Origin: Limnomonas spitsbergensis
Taxonomy: Eukaryota; Chlorophyta; Chlorophyceae; Chlamydomonadales
Length of the DNA: 64,000 bases
Assembly: GCA_037349105.1 (NCBI GenBank)
Contig: JAYJMM010000116.1
Coordinates: forward strand, 4,712,001-4,776,000
Direction of reading: 5' to 3'
Shown: positions 24,720-35,090 of the stretch, in pieces
Layout of the letters: each line of letters begins with the position of its first letter
Position numbering within the stretch: position 1 is the stretch's first letter
Made by a program: the position numbers and the translations under genes
Notes under the pieces: generated by a model
What the model saw: only the letters and a program-made list of their open reading frames with translations
The model's database searches: none
What the model was told of the DNA's origin: nothing

Positions 24720-25110
24720 TACCAATACCAATGATGCTCTAGGGGGAACCCGCAAAAGCTGTGAAGCCTCTGCTATGGAGCTGTCTAAAACTCCTGGTCC
24801 GCACCGCTGGTACCAATACCAATGATGCTCTAGGGGGAACCCGCACAAGCTGCATGAAGCCTCCTAAACTCTAGTACAAATTCCAATGATACAAGGGGAA
24901 ACACGTACGCTCTACAAAACCTGCCATGGAGCTATTTGAAATCCTTGAACCCAAACATCATCTAGAGAAAACCCTCACAAGCTATGGAGCCTGCTATCGA
25001 GCCGCTTAAAACTCCCCATTCGCGAAATCAATACCCAAATTACTCTAGAGGAATTTACACCAGCACAGAGCATGCTATGAAAACTTCAAACACAAAAAAC
25101 GGTACTAATT
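24720..25110 (+). repeat. Degenerate tandem repeat of about 90 bp
   Basis: Four to five diverging copies are anchored by CCAATGATGCTCTAGGGGGA and GCTATGGAGC blocks. The first two copies are nearly identical and later ones decay progressively toward 25.1 kb. Confidence 0.7.
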
Positions 25111-25169
25111 CCCCATTGAAATTTCAATGATACTCGCAGGGCATTCGTCCAAGCCACACTTTTTATTTA

Positions 25170-25759
25170 GGGAGGGGAAGGGGGAGCAGGAGGGGGAGGG
25201 GGACAGGAGGGGGAGCAGGGGAAGGGGCTGTGGGGAGGGGGAGCAGGAGGGGCAGGGGGAGCAGGAGGGGGAGGGGGGCAGGAGGGGGAGCAGGGGAAGG
25301 GGCTGTGGGGAGGGGGAGCGGGAGGGGTAGGGGGAGCAGGAGGAGGGGCGAGAGGGAGAGGGGGAGGGGGAGAGGGGGAGAGGGAGGGGGAGAGAAAGGG
25401 GGAGAGGGAGGGGGAGGGGGATAGGTAGGGGGAGAAGGAGGGGGGGCAGAGAGGGGACGGGGAGGGGGAAGGGAGCAGGAGGGGGGGCATAAGCAAGGGA
25501 GGGGGGAGGGGCAGGAGGAGGAGCATGAGGGGGGCAGGAGGGGGAGGTACAGCAGGAGGGGGAGGTACAACAGGAGGGGGAGGGGGAGGGGGGGGCGGGA
25601 GAAGGAGGGGGAGCGGGAGAAGGAGTGGGAGGGAGAGCAGGGGGGGGAGGGGGGGGAAGGAGCAGGAGGGGGGACTGGAGGGGCAGCAGGAGGGGGGTAA
25701 GGAGGGGGAGGTGGAGTAAGAGGAGGGGGAGGGGGGGGGAGGGGAGGGGAGGCAGGCGT
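25170..25759 (+). repeat. Polypurine tract of about 590 bases (GGGGGAG-rich)
   Basis: The + strand is almost exclusively G and A with a scattered C or T, built from GGGGGAG, GGGGCAGGAG and AGAGGGAG words. It has a strong strand asymmetry and could form triplex (H-DNA) or G-quadruplex structures. The Pro/Ser/Leu-rich minus-strand ORFs are compositional. Confidence 0.9.
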
Positions 25760-25950
25760 GGTGTTTCAGCTACAAATCAGCTACATCACGGCCTATTGGT
25801 AGTCTGAGAGCGCTATGACTGCCCCCCACCATCCACGGCATATGCGTCATCATCATCGTCGCTGGCATCTTTTTTAAGCTTCGAACGATGCGGGCATCCT
25901 CGTCGCTTGTAATGATGTACACGACTTTGCCGGCTGCAGCGCCCTAACGT

Positions 25951-26334
25951 CTAGGGAGCAACTTTGATATTGGCCAGGACGACTGAGTGTACCCAAACCA
26001 AGGCTTTTTTATCAGCAATCAAATGAAACTGGGGGCCTGCACGATCCTCATCAGAGTCAAATCCCATCGAGGGACCAACACCTGCTGAGGGGCCATCTGT
26101 CAACGGGGTGCTAGGAACATGCTCAAAGTAGGAACCCTCCAAGACCAGAGACGTCCTGCCAAATCTTGCGCCGTACTCGTCTGTCATAGCTTTCGGGAGA
26201 CCACCAGGTGCCAAGTAGTTCGCCGTGACTCTCAGCAAGAAGTAGTCGTACGTTTCAGCGAAGATTGGGTCATCATGCCTGGGAATGGCCACAGATGCAA
26301 AAACAGTGAGAGGCAGTTTTTTGGGGGGGGCCAT
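25951..26334 (-). CDS. Unassigned 127-residue ORF
   Basis: It starts with ATG at 26334 and stops at 25951. The translation has normal composition, unlike the surrounding repeats: an N-terminal MAPPKKLPLTVFASVAIPRH, a central aromatic stretch ETYDYFLLRVTANYL, and a C-terminal acidic SDEDRAGPQFHL. No family was recognised. It could be an internal exon, because the reading frame is open almost to both ends, or a remnant of a transposon protein. Confidence 0.3.
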   Translation of the reverse strand: MAPPKKLPLTVFASVAIPRHDDPIFAETYDYFLLRVTANYLAPGGLPKAMTDEYGARFGRTSLVLEGSYFEHVPSTPLTDGPSAGVGPSMGFDSDEDRAGPQFHLIADKKALVWVHSVVLANIKVAP

Positions 26335-26932
26335 AAATGGTCTGAGGCCTCAAAAGAGGCAAAATTAATTTATGACAAAGTAGAAAAAGACCTGAATGGA
26401 AATATAAATCTTGAAGTATGTTACTTCTGCGAAGCAGCAGCTGCCGCTCAGCTCTTAACAGTGCCTGATTGGACATGAACAGTGGAATTATAAATATATG
26501 TGGGACGCAGTTCTCGAGATTTAAAGCTACGTACTGTTTTTGAGCTAAATCGACCGGGTGCCGCTGGCCCCCAGACCCCTAGGCAGGGGGCCCCCCCACC
26601 CCACACACCCCTGCGGCTGCGCTGCACATTTCACACTTATTCACACATCAGAAACTTTTTATTAATTGCTCAGGCTGTGAAAAACTAGTGAGAGAGAAGT
26701 CTGGCATTCTCGTGCCTCGAATGACCAAGGGAGCTTCTTAGCCAACGAGTGAAAACTATTAATCAACACTTCAGCCAGCCTTGTGCATAGTCATCTCACC
26801 TGACAGCAACAATGCGATCAATGTTCGGAGAGAGTTGGCCCAGTTGGCGGGAGAGGTTGAGCCCGATTTCGTCTGCTGTTCTCTGCCTTGCGTTGCCGTC
26901 CCTGACAGACTCTGATTTGCGCTCAGTCCAGA

Positions 26933-27108
26933 GTCAGGTAGTGCGTAACAGCAGGTGTCATGGCTGCATCATGTCAGGTAGTGCGCAACAGCAGGTGTCA
27001 TGGCTGCATCATGTCAGGTAGTGCGTAACAGCAGGTGTCATGGCTGCATCATGTCAGGTAGTGCGTAACAGCAGGTGTCATGGCTGCATCATGTCAGGTA
27101 GTGCGTAT
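26933..27108 (+). repeat. 40-bp minisatellite, about 4.4 copies
   Basis: The unit starts GTCAGGTAGTGCGTAACAGC and ends GGCTGCATCAT. Four near-perfect copies begin at 26933, 26973, 27013 and 27053, with a partial fifth. Each unit contains AGGTAGTG and could mimic splice donors. Confidence 0.9.
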
Positions 27109-27863
27109 GAGCATATATGTGTAGTGCGTAGTGCCTATGAGGATACCCCTTAAACTCTTGCTCGCTTGATGCCCGTGAGCTGACCACCACCAGATGGCTT
27201 AACACCATGTTTGAGACTCTCTTTCAAGGTCTTGAACATCTCACTCGCTAGGTCACAATCTTCTGGAGACAAGGAGAAGGCCTTGTTCGGGAACGTGGCT
27301 TTCACGTCTTTGCGTCGGAGGAAGGCCTCCATCAAGAGCACCCTAGCTTCAAGCGACCGCGGAGCTCCACTCTTACAACGAAAAAGGGTGTTCATGGCCT
27401 CCAGAGTCAATTCATTTATACGCCTCTTTCATAGAATCTCCCGCTTGCCAGCACAACAAGGAGCTCCATGATGGACTCCGGTAGCAGTTCCATCAGCTTC
27501 GTTAGCAGCTTGTCCAAAATCCTGAAGCTTGACAAATTGTAAACATATCTGCGACATATAGACTATTTTGCTTTTGAAGGTGTGAGGCGGCCCAACAAAG
27601 GGGCATGTCGCTTAAGAGTTCGGACCCAGGGGACCCTGGCCGGACCCATCCCCCGGTGCCCCCCCCCCCAATCGGGGGCTTTCAGTGCCCAGGTTGACGC
27701 CTTTTCACAACCCACGCGAGCGAAACAAGCTTTAGAAATATCATAAGAATACCATTTGGAAGCATATAGCTCAATATAAGCCGGGGAATGGGTCCAACCC
27801 CCCAGTAAGTGACAGGGGCCTTACCAGCGGCAACATCGGGAGTGGTGCGTGTTGGGCCCACGG
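27109..27863 (-). other. Sparse region with one possible minus-strand exon
   Basis: A minus-strand open segment at about 27150-27420 encodes a helical, Lys/Glu-rich peptide (SLEARVLLMEAFLRRKDVKA, then KTLKESLKHGV). It follows an acceptor-like CTATGAAAG and ends with a stop. No family was recognised. A run of C at about 27660-27670 and a CCGGACCC-rich patch follow. Confidence 0.25.
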
Positions 27864-30800
27864 CAACGGAGGGAGCGGCGGCAGTGGAATTAAAGGTGCC
27901 AACTGGACCCGCGGCAACAGAGAGGGCAATGAACCTGCAGCCATAGCAGGTGTGATCCCAGTGGCTTAAACCTGGGGGGGGCTAGCCTAGTGCGTCTTGA
28001 GGGGAGAAGGGTAGGAGGGATGGTGCTGCTTACCATGCTCATAGGGCCAGGGCTTAGGGTTAGGGTGGGCTGGTATTGCATGCTGTTAAGGATTTCGGGT
28101 GCATGGGTTGGTAGTGCATGCCATGCAGGTAAGGCCAGGGCTTAGGGTTCGGGTGGGCAGGGGCAGGCAGCAACGGCAGTGGCAACCGCAGGGGATTCCC
28201 TCGCTGCGTTTGACATGTTGGGAGCAACATCCAGAGTTATGGTGGCGGCGGTTGCAATAGGAGGCCCCCCCTCGTTACCCTGAACATGCCGTTGGGAGGA
28301 GCATCGTTCACCACACTGGCGGTGGCGGTGATTGTCGCAACAGGGCCCCGCCTCGTTGTGCTCATCAGGTTGCTGGGAGGAGCATCCCATGATAATACAA
28401 TAGCAGCGGCGTCGGTGACAGGAATAGGGCCCTCCCCTCGCTACGCTCAAAAGGCTGTTGGGAGCGGCTTCCAGCATGCCATTGGTAGCGGCGATGACAG
28501 CAGCATGAGGGCCCCTTCCTTGCGCTCAACAAGCCATTGGGAGCGGCGTCCAGCGCAAGAGTGGCGGCAACAGTGGTGGCAGCCGCAGGACCCCCCTTGT
28601 GCGCTTGTACTAAATCAGATCATAGTCACCTTTTGAACCCTTCCCCTGTCAGGCTGTCACTCCTTGAGCCCTAGCCATGTCACCCCCTGAATGCTAGCCC
28701 AGTCACCCCTGAACCCTGGCCCAGTCACCCCCTGAACCCAGGCCCATTCACGCCCTGAACCCTGGCCTTGTCATGCCTTGAGCCCTAGCCATGTCTCCTC
28801 CTGAACCCAAGCCATGTCACCCCCTACACCCTGGCCCTGTCATTTCTTGAGCCCTAGCCCGGTCATCTCCTGAAACCTAAGTGGTGGCTACCTAACGGCT
28901 GGCCATTTTCAATTGCCCAGCACCTACAGTCTTTTATTTTTGTAATGCAGGCGCTGGGAGGGGCGCTTAGAGCTCCACGGGCGGCAGTGGCAGCAACAGA
29001 GTCCCCCCTGGCTGCCCTAACAAGGCTGTTGGGAGCGACATCCAGCGTAATAATGGCGGCAATGACAGCAGTGGGGGGCTCCCTTTGTTGCGCAACAAGC
29101 CCCTGGGAGCGGCATCCAATGCTACAGTCGTAGCGGCAGAGGTGGCAGCAGCAGGGCATCCCCTTGCTGCGCTCATCAGGCCACTGGAAGCGGCATCCAG
29201 TCCAATAGCGGCGGTGGCGCGGTGGCAGCAGCTGGGGATCCCCTCAAAGCGCTTAACAGGTCGTTGGGTGCGGCCTTCGGCACACCATGGCTGTGTTAAC
29301 AGTGGCAACTGCAGGGGATCCCCTCGCTGCGTTCAACCTGCTATTCGGCGCGGCATGCAGAGTTGCGGTGGCGGCGGTAGCAATAGGAGGGGCCCCCCTC
29401 ATTGCCTTGAAGACACCGCTGGGAAGAGCATCCATCACAATAGTGTCGGTGATTGCAGCAGCAGGCCCCCCCTCGCTGCGCTCAACATAACGTTGGGAGA
29501 GGCATCCCATGCCACATAAACAGCGGCGGCGGTGGCAGCAATAGGGCCCCCCCTGGCTGCGCTCAACAGGCCACACGGAGTGGCGACCAGCGCAAAAGTA
29601 GTGGCGGCGATGACAGCAGCATGGGGGCCTCTTCCCAGCACTTTACAAGCCGCTGGTAGCGGTGTCCAGCACAACAGTGGCAGCGGCAGTGGTGGCAGCT
29701 GCAGGGCCCACCTCATGCGCTCAACAGGAGGTGCGGTATACGGCACAACACTGGCAGCGGTGGCAGCCGCAAGTCCGCCCCTCACTGCGCTCACCATGCC
29801 ACCAGGAGCGGCATCCGGAGGGAGCGGCGGCAGTGGAGGTAAGGGTGCCAACTGGACCCGCGGCAACAGAGAGGGCAATGAACCTGCAGCCATAGCAGGT
29901 AAGATCCCAGTGGCTTAAACCTGGGGGGGGGCTAGCCTAGTGCGTCTTGAAGGGAGAAGGGTAGGAGGGATGGTGCTGCTTACCATGCTCATAGGGCCAG
30001 GGCTTAGGGTTAGGGTGGGCTGGTATTGCATGCTGTTAAGGATTTCGGGTGCATGGGTTGGTAGTGCATGCCATGCAGGTAGGGCCAGGGCTTAGGGTTC
30101 GGGTGGGCAGGGGCAGGCGGCAACGGCAGTGGCAACCGCAGGGGATTCCCTCGCTGCGTTTGACATGCCGTTGGGAGCAACATCCAGAGTTATGGTGGCG
30201 GCGGTTGCAATAGGAGGCCCCCCCTCGTTACCCTGAACATGCCGTTGGGAGGAGCATCGTTCACCACACTGGCGGTGGCGGTGATTGTCGCAACAGGGCC
30301 CCGCCTCGTTGTGCTCATCAGGTTGCTGGGAGAAGCATCCCATGATAATACAATAGCAGCGGCGTCGGTGACAGGAATAGGGCCCTCCCCTCGCTACGCT
30401 CAAAAGGCTGTTGGGAGTGGCTTCCAGCATGCCATTGGTAGCGGCGATGACAGCAGCATGAGGGCCCCTTCCTTGCGCTCAACAAGCCATTGGGAGCGGC
30501 GTCCAGCGCAAGAGTGGCGGCAACAGTGGTGGCAGCCGCAGGACCCCCCTTGTGCGCTTGTACTAAATCAGATCATAGTCACCTTTTGAACCCTTCCCCT
30601 GTCAGGCTGTCACTCCTTGAGCCCTAGCCATGTCACCCCCTGAATGCTAGCCCAGTCACCCCTGAACCCTGGCCCATTCACGCCCTGAACCCAGGCCCAT
30701 TCACGCCCTGAACCCTGGCCTTGTCATGCCTTGAGCCCTAGCCATGTCTCCTCCTGAACCCAAGCCATGTCACCCCCTACACCCTGGCCCTGTCATTTCT

Positions 30801-31771
30801 TGAGCCCTAGCCCGGTCATCTCCTGAAACCTAAGTGGTGGCTACCTAACGGCTGGCTATTTTCAATTGCCCAGCACCTACAGTCTTTTATTTTTGTAATG
30901 CAGGCGCTGGGAGGGGCGCTTAGAGCTGCACGGGCGGCGGTGGCAGCAACAGAGTCCCCCCTGGCTGCCCTAACAAGGCTGTTGGGAGCGACATCCAGCG
31001 TAATAATGGCGGCAATGACAGCAGTGGGGGGCTCCCTTTGTTGCGCTACAAGCCCCTGGGAGCGGCATCCAATGCTACAGTCGTAGCGGCAGAGGTGGCA
31101 GCAGCAGGGCATCCCCTTGCTGCGCTCATCAGGCCACTGGAAGCGGCATCCAGTCCAATAGCGGCGGTGGCGCGGTGGCAGCAGCTGGGGATCCCCTCAA
31201 AGCGCTTAACAGGCCGTTGGGTGCGGCCTTCGGCACACCATGGCTGTGTTGGCAGTGGCAACTGCAGGGGATCCCCTCGCTGCGTTCAACCTGCTATTCG
31301 GCGCGGCATGCAGAGTTGCGGTGGCGGCGGTAGCAATAGGAGGGGCCCCCCTCATTGCCTTGAAGACACCGCTGGGAAGAGCATCCATCACAATAGTGTC
31401 GGTGATTGCAGCAGCAGGCCCCCCCTCGCTGCGCTCAACATAACGTTGGGAGAGGCATCCCATGCCACAAAAACAGCGGCGGCGGTGGCAGCAATAGGGC
31501 CCCCCCTGGCTGCGCTCAACAGGCCACACGGAGTGGCGACCAGCGCAAAAGTAGTGGCGGCGATGACAGCAGCATGGGGGCCTCTTCCCAGCGCTTTACA
31601 AGCCGCTGGTAGCGGCGTCCAGCACAACAGTGGCAGCGGCAGTGGTGGCAGCTGCAGGGCCCACCTCATGCGCTCAACAGGAGGTGCGGTATACGGCACA
31701 ACACTGGCAGCGGTGGCAGCCGCAAGTCCTCCCCTCACTGCGCTCACCATGCCGCCAGGAGCGGCATCCGG
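27864..31771 (+). repeat. Tandem segmental duplication, 2 x 1,953 bp
   Basis: Copy 1 (27864-29816) and copy 2 (29817-about 31771) align with a constant offset of 1,953 bases and very few differences. Examples are a 3-base indel near 28197/30150 and a variant CCCAGTCACC/CCCATTCACG block near 28720. Inside each copy are a block of CCCTGAACCCTGGCC repeats of about 30 bp (28630-28860 and 30583-30813) and many diverged GGCCGCTGGGAGCGGC-type units related to the 75-bp satellite that follows. Open frames on both strands are by-products of Ala/Gly/Pro codon-rich repeats. Confidence 0.9.
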
Positions 31772-32690
31772 TGAAACAAGGGCGGCGGCGGTGGTGGCAG
31801 CAGCAGACCCCCCTCACTATGCTTGGCAGGCTGCTGGGAGCGGCGACCGGCACAATAGCGGCAGCGGTGGCAGCAGCAGGAATTACCCTCACTGCGCTTG
31901 GCAGGCCGCTGGGAGCGGTGACTGGCACAACAGCGGCAGCGGTGGCAGCAGCAGGAATCCCCCTCACTGCGCTTGGCAGGCCGCTGGGAGCGGCGACCGG
32001 CACAACAGCGGCAGCGGTGGCAGCAGCAGGAACCCCCCTCACTGCGCTTGGCAGGCCGCTGGGAGCGGTGACCGGCACAACAGCGGCAGCGGTGGCAGCA
32101 GCAGGAATTACCCTCACTGCGCTTGGCAGGCCGCTGGGAGCGGTGACTGGCACAACAGCGGCAGCGGTGGCAGCAGCAGGAATCCCCCTCACTGCGCTTG
32201 GCAGGCCGCTGGGAGCGGCGAGCGGCACAACAGCGGCAGCGGTGGCAGCAGCAGGAATCCCCCTCACTGCGCTTGGCAGGCCGCTGGGAGCGGTGACTGG
32301 CACAACAGCAGCAGCGGTGGCAGCAGCAGGAATCCCCCTCACTGCGCTTGGCAGGCCAATGGGAGCGGTGACTGGCACAACAGCAGCAGCGGTGGCAGCA
32401 GCAGGAATCCCCCTCACTGATCTTGGCAGGCCGCTGGGAGCGGTGACCGACACAACAGCGGCAGCGGTGGCAGCAGCAGGGATCCCCCTCACTGATCTTG
32501 GCAGGCCGCTGGGAGCGGTAACCGACACAACAGCGGCAGCGGTGGCAGCAGCAGGGATCCCCCTCACTGCACTTGGCAGGCCGCTGGGAGCGGCACCTGG
32601 TGCAACAATGGCAGCGGTGGCAACAACAGGGATCCCCCTCAATGCGCTTGGAAGGTGGCTGGGAGCGGCATTGCGGCAACTTGCCAGACG
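31772..32690 (+). repeat. 75-bp satellite, about 12 copies
   Basis: The unit contains GCTTGGCAGGCCGCTGGGAG, CACAACAGCGGCAGCGGTGG and CAGCAGCAGGAATCCCCCTC. Because 75 is divisible by three and the unit has few stops, long ORFs exist at once in two + and two minus frames (up to 460 codons). In one + frame the period is GRPLGAVTGTTAAAVAAAG. I found no signal that one frame is the selected one. Confidence 0.9.
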
Positions 32691-33184
32691 AGGCGTGAAG
32701 AAGGCCAATAAATAGTTATAGAGGAGGGAGATTTTGTGTGCACATTTACCGAGGTTGGCTTAGCTGATTTGCCTTTATTCAGGTCCACTGTGTACCAGAT
32801 TGTATCTTTGATTCATCCTATTGTTGGCTGCTAGTGTGTAACCTTTCAAGGGCCGTAGCCACACTCAGTGAGTGTTATTTTAACATTGCGGCTCATCATG
32901 AAGTTCATGACATTCAAAGTGACTCGTTACCTACCGTAAACGGGCCGGCAGTGGAAACTAATAAGACTGGCACCAGTGGTATGCTTTGATTCCTCAGGAG
33001 CCAATTGGCCATGGGTCAGGACAGTTCAATAAATGTATAATATGTTTTATACAACAGGGCTTATACAGCAGGACTTAACAGCCAAGTACGGCACCTTATA
33101 CTGCAGGGCTTTTATACAGCAGGGCTTTTGTACAGCTGCCTGATTTGAAATTTTGAAACCACCAACCTACCGGTAAACAGTGAA
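32691..33184. other. Spacer with a short TACAGCAGGGCTT repeat
   Basis: Four imperfect copies of TACAGCAGGGCTT occur at about 33050-33140. No coding region was recognised. Confidence 0.5.
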
Positions 33185-33787
33185 AGTGAATCAACTGAGA
33201 GCAGATGTGCAATGCAATCGAGCGGCTTTGCAGCATGCCGCCAGGTTTGTTTTTCAACATCAACCAGTCTTACAGCCAGACACCCTAGGCCATACTGCTG
33301 ATCTACTCAGGCCGGTACTCACCAAGCCTAAACATAAAGTAAATCAACTAAGAGCGGATGTGCAATGCAATCGAGCAGCTTTCCTGCAAGGGTTTCTTAA
33401 TCCTTTCAATAACCAGCAGTCCTACAGCCAGATACCCTAGGCCATGCCGTTAATCCACTCAGGCTGGTATGCACCTAACTTTAACAGAGAGTAAATCAAC
33501 TGAGAGCGGATGTGCAATGCAATCAAGCGGCTTTACAGCTTTCCGGACAGGGTCTCTTAATTTAACCAATAACATCATGTCCTACAGCCAGATACCCTAG
33601 GCCATTACCATAGATCCACTCAGGCCTGTAGGCACCAAGCCTTAACAGAAAATTAATCAACCGACAGCGGATGTGCAATGCAATCGAGCGGCTTTGCAGC
33701 TTTCCGGACTGGGTTTCTTATTACATTCAATAACATCACGTCCCACAGCCAGATACCCTAGGCCATACCGTAGATCCACTCAGGCCC
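33185..33787 (+). repeat. Tandem repeat of about 155 bp, four copies
   Basis: Copies start near 33186, 33340, 33491 and 33651. Each has ATCAACTGAGAGCGGATGTG, CAATGCAATCGAGCGGCTTT, a TACAGCCAGATACCCTAGGC block and a CCACTCAGGCC block. Divergence among copies is moderate. Confidence 0.85.
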
Positions 33788-33917
33788 TCCCATGAAATCA
33801 GTCCCTGGCCTTCTGAATGATGTACTTGACATGTGTTTCTGAGATAAGGGTACCCTGATAAGCTGCAGATGAAGGAGGTAGCTGACATCAGATTCAAATG
33901 AGCAGACATCTGAGACA

Positions 33918-34190
33918 TAGGCCAACGACGTTACACCTCTGGGCCATGCTCAAAAAGACTCGGCTGCATGGGCACCTAACTATGGGAGAAAAACAAAGGC
34001 AAGGGGGCAGAAAAAAGGAAACAGAAAAAGGGAAATAAAATGGAGGGACAGACAAAAGGCTGGAAAAGGAAGACAAAGTAAGGTCCAGCCTTTGAAAACG
34101 TCTACACATCAACGATATCTACCACGTCTTCCACAAAAGCCAGGGCATCCCATCCAAGCCCCGGTACACCTCGAAGTAGTCTATAGCACC
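33918..34190 (-). mobile_element. 3' fragment of an unidentified transposable element
   Basis: On the minus strand a coding remnant ending GWDALAFVEDVVDIVDV and a stop (34106-34175) is followed by pyrimidine-rich sequence. Then comes the reverse complement of the dispersed CACCTCTGGGCCATGCTCAA motif (33918-33982). The peptide is shared with 23912-23980, and the motif is shared with 20 kb and 35.3 kb. The TE class could not be decided. Confidence 0.4.
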
Positions 34191-34280
34191 GTTCGCCTGC
34201 TCCTGCACGGCGCCAGCCATACTGTAGGCTGAAACCATGAGCGGTAGGCGGCCGCAAACCTGTGTTCAGTAGCAGGATCT

Positions 34281-35090
34281 TTGGGCGCAAGGCTAACAGT
34301 TGCACCGGTGTTGTACCTGAACTGATTGGGACCACACCCAGACCAGCCTACGGCCGGTTGCCCCCGCAGCGCGCATTTTGGAATGAAATCGTGCCGCAGC
34401 GGCAGCTCAATGCTAATGATAACCTTATGTGGCTATCATGCAATCCCCTGGTTGGGCCCAAGGCTAACAGTTGCACCGGTGTTACACCTGAACTGATTGG
34501 GACCACACCCAGACCAGCCTACGGCCGATTGCCCCCGTAGCGCGCTTTATTTGAGAATGGACCCGTGCCACAGCGGCAGCTCGATGCTACTGATAAGATC
34601 ATGTGGGTATCATGCATGCTCCTGGTTGCGCATGTAGCTCACAGCTGCAACGGTGCTGCACTTGCGCTGATTGGGACCACACATGGACTGGCCTACTACC
34701 GTACCTCTGCTGGTTGCCCCCACTACGCGCATTTGAGTATGGATACGTGCTGCATCGTCAGCTCAAAGCTACTGACATCATTATATTGGTATCATGCAAT
34801 TTCCTGGCTGGGCATGCATGCATGAGACTATGGTTCCGGTAACAACTGCGCTGGTATTATTATTGCACCTGCACTGATTGGGATCACACCACCAGGACGG
34901 TCTTCGGCATGCCCTTGCAGCGCGCACCTTATGGACCTGGGAAGCAGCTGTAAATTAATGCGTCAGGTACAGGTATCATGCTGCGGGCACCATGCATGCT
35001 CCTGGTTGGGCTGTAGCTGCCGGTAAAGCTGCACCGGTGATTCACATGCGGCTTGCTTGCACCGATAATATACGGTACATGCAGCTAGCA
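34281..35090 (+). repeat. Tandem repeat of about 171-199 bp, five degenerate copies
   Basis: Copies start near 34281, 34452, 34625, 34806 and 35006. Shared blocks are AACAGTTGCACCGGTGTT, CTGATTGGGACCACACC, CAGCGGCAGCTC and GTATCATGCATGCTCCTGG. The first two copies are nearly identical and the last two are strongly diverged. Confidence 0.85.

Noticed and set aside
25163..25570. Minus-strand Pro/Leu/Ser-rich ORFs of up to 135 codons
   Set aside because: They are the direct consequence of the polypurine tract on the + strand.
28130..28160. Telomere-like GGGTTAGGGT and CCCTGAACCCTG sequences
   Set aside because: Only one or two imperfect units are present, embedded in longer unrelated repeats; there is no array of a telomere repeat.
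27864..32690. Long Ala/Gly/Arg-rich ORFs on both strands
   Set aside because: They are shadows of a GC-rich 75-bp repeat whose length is divisible by three; no frame is preferred.
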